Part shown: in pieces, positions 62,561 through 64,000 of the stretch
Numbering within the stretch: position 1 is the first letter of the stretch
How the letters are laid out: every line of letters starts with the position of its first letter
IMG/VR virus record: IMGVR_UViG_3300036770_006954
Coordinates: 1-64,000 of that record
Strand: one strand, 5' to 3'
Source: a virus
DNA: 64,000 nt
The notes under the pieces: model-generated
Database searches by the model: none
What the model was told of the DNA's origin: nothing
What the model saw: the letters and a program-made list of their open reading frames with translations, nothing else
Translations under genes and position numbers: made by a program

Positions 62561-64000
62561 TTAGGACTCTTTTCTTAACTTCCCATCGTAGAATTCAAAT
62601 CTGTCGTGTTCAGTAGGTGTTGCAAACAACAATGCGGGTTTGATGTTTCCCTTTTTCGTTTCTTGATAGATGTGACTCATCCAAGTTTGTTCGAAAGGTC
62701 TATCCCACTTTGTGGTTAGGAACATTTTTTCATTACCATACTTCGTCACCACTTGTGGCCAGTTACAATAATACACCTCACCAATACCATACGCCAATTT
62801 TTTATATGAACGAACTTCGTTGAATTTGGTTCTTGGGGCGTTAGGGTCCAATCCTTGAACGGGTAAAGTTGGTTTTTCGGGCCAGTACTCTTCTCGGATA
62901 TGTTGAGGAACATTATACCAAGACCATTGTGTCCCATTATCACCATAAAACTCAGTAAAATTAAGTTTCAAGAAGTCCAAAGAATCTTTCTTTGCAATTT
63001 GAATAGATTTGTTGTATAGGTCAGGAATTTTTCTTATAAAACCATTTTTACAAGTTTCGTCTGCACCACCGTAAAAGAACATATCATCTTCAAAAAACCA
63101 ATAAAAGTCAAATTTGTTTTCTTGGGAATGTTCTGCAATCCATTGTCTTCCACCACAAATTCCTAAGTTGTCTTTTTTAATATGTTCGAATCCAAATTCA
63201 TCACACAACTCTCTATATCTTTCAGTTGTAGTTAAATCTGATGAATTATCTAACAAAAACTTTTTTGGTTTATCCAAAAAGTTTCTATCATACATTTCCA
63301 TTGATTTGATGAGGGTCTCAAACTGATTGGGGCTATTGAATGTGATTACATATAGTGCAGAGTTATCAATATTCAAATCAGAATAAACAATTTTACCCTG
63401 TGTATTTTTAACTTTATGTGTGTCGTTTTTGACATCTTCGCAAAATTTACCAATAAGACCATTGGACTCAATTTCATAGTAATCGAAAATATCGGGGTGA
63501 CGGTAAAGAAGAATACTAAATAAAGATTCTTCAGTACCCATCAGACCATCTGATAAAGTTTGATTCATTAGGTTGTAATAAAGTCCATTAACATCAGAAA
63601 TGGTGTCTTTACTACCACCGAAGATTCCACCACGACAAACCAATTTCACATGATTTCCCGCGTAATTGTTAATTTTAGGGTAAGTAAAACCATGAATTTC
63701 TCTTTCAGCGGCGTAAGGAAATGCAATGAAACCGAACTTAGAAAAAAGGTTATGAAACTTGTGGTGAATTTTATCGTGAGTAAAATAACCAGGATGAACC
63801 GTATTGGTTATGCCAGCATCAATCCAAAACATATGTGTCGATTCAAAAGAGTCAAAAATTCTCGCATCGTTAAGTAAAAACATTTTGGACATAACCAAAG
63901 GGTTATACATCTCCAAACGAGCCTGAGTTGATTCAGGTAACCAACCCGATTGATTAAACCATTCAGGATTTGTTCTAATTTTTTGAATCTTGTCGTGAAA
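62561..64000 (-). CDS. Two-domain glycosyltransferase (HtrL/YibB-like plus GT-A-like), N-terminus outside window
   Basis: The frame is open to the right edge (at least 479 residues); the first ATG at 63916 is probably internal because upstream codons read NPEWFNQSGWLPESTQARLE. The N-terminal half has MSKMFLLNDARIFDSF, then FWIDAGITNTV and GGIFGGSK, resembling HtrL/YibB/WlaTC proteins. The C-terminal half has a Rossmann-like start (LYVITFNSPNQFETLIKSM) and a DxD-type metal motif (YWFFEDDMFFYGG), as in GT-A glycosyltransferases. It may glycosylate virion proteins, host surface glycans or phage DNA. The Thr-rich fibres in this genome are one possible substrate, which is speculation. Confidence 0.75.
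   Translation of the reverse strand, partial: FHDKIQKIRTNPEWFNQSGWLPESTQARLEMYNPLVMSKMFLLNDARIFDSFESTHMFWIDAGITNTVHPGYFTHDKIHHKFHNLFSKFGFIAFPYAAEREIHGFTYPKINNYAGNHVKLVCRGGIFGGSKDTISDVNGLYYNLMNQTLSDGLMGTEESLFSILLYRHPDIFDYYEIESNGLIGKFCEDVKNDTHKVKNTQGKIVYSDLNIDNSALYVITFNSPNQFETLIKSMEMYDRNFLDKPKKFLLDNSSDLTTTERYRELCDEFGFEHIKKDNLGICGGRQWIAEHSQENKFDFYWFFEDDMFFYGGADETCKNGFIRKIPDLYNKSIQIAKKDSLDFLKLNFTEFYGDNGTQWSWYNVPQHIREEYWPEKPTLPVQGLDPNAPRTKFNEVRSYKKLAYGIGEVYYCNWPQVVTKYGNEKMFLTTKWDRPFEQTWMSHIYQETKKGNIKPALLFATPTEHDRFEFYDGKLRKES

Noticed and set aside
1-64000. tRNA genes, integrase, insertion sequences, attachment sites
   Set aside because: None could be recognised; all gaps between genes are short and are accounted for by start or stop signals.

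Overview
The window is a stretch of a large, AT-rich tailed-phage genome of the T4-like contractile-tail type. T4-type virion and replication genes are recognisable by protein motifs: gp43 DNA polymerase, gp13 neck, gp18 sheath, gp19 tube, gp25 and gp6 baseplate wedge, gp41-type helicase, UvsX-type recombinase, gp32-like SSB and an RNase H/FEN nuclease. The host is most likely a member of the Bacteroidota (flavobacterial type). One giant fibre/adhesin-like protein carries SprB-type repeats, and the phage ribonucleotide reductase has its ATP-cone on the small subunit, an arrangement known from Bacteroidota. No tRNA, IS element, integrase or CRISPR array was seen, and no gene-free stretch exceeds 300 bases.

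Layout, in transcription order on the minus strand (right to left). At 64000-59000 lie a glycosyltransferase running off the right edge, a small beta-rich protein, DNA polymerase and a mini HsdS-like protein. A plus-strand island (53414-58988) holds a minimal SET-domain protein, an SNF2-type helicase, a Mn-type superoxide dismutase fused to a putative nuclease domain, the gp13-like neck protein and two small unknowns. The minus-strand tail module (53362-31225) has gp14/gp15-like neck and tail-completion proteins, an oversized sheath, a HAD hydrolase, tail tube, a T4 gp26-type baseplate protein followed by a start-less out-of-frame ORF (a possible frameshifted chaperone), tape measure, a 1685-aa protein with an OmpA-like domain, a LysM/gp53-like protein and a 2189-aa protein. 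A replication/nucleotide module (31110-22435) follows: SSB, UvsX, RNase H, helicase, sulfotransferase, NrdB and NrdA. The window ends with the baseplate wedge and fibre module (22340-1): gp25, gp6, a series of very large structural proteins, a PKD-domain protein, an SprB-repeat protein, a Thr/Pro-repeat protein and a collagen-like fibre running off the left edge.

Transcription logic can partly be read. Fourteen start sites, mostly of virion genes, are preceded within 3-34 nt by TATTTAT(A/C/T) on the coding strand. This is the reverse complement of the T4 late box TATAAATA, it has no obvious -35 partner, and it is proposed here as the late promoter of this phage. In contrast, the SSB operon, the polymerase and the SET/SNF2 operon are preceded by TTGAxx-N17-TATxTT, that is sigma70-like, promoters. 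Five intrinsic terminators are visible. Two of them bracket the replication operon, so it appears insulated from the late transcripts that surround it.

The most unusual content is the SOD-nuclease fusion with a late-type box, the SET protein, the out-of-frame chaperone candidate, the SprB and OmpA-like domains on virion proteins, the inverted late box, and a sulfotransferase gene interrupted by one in-frame amber codon. All functional calls rest on motif recognition by eye; no database search was possible.
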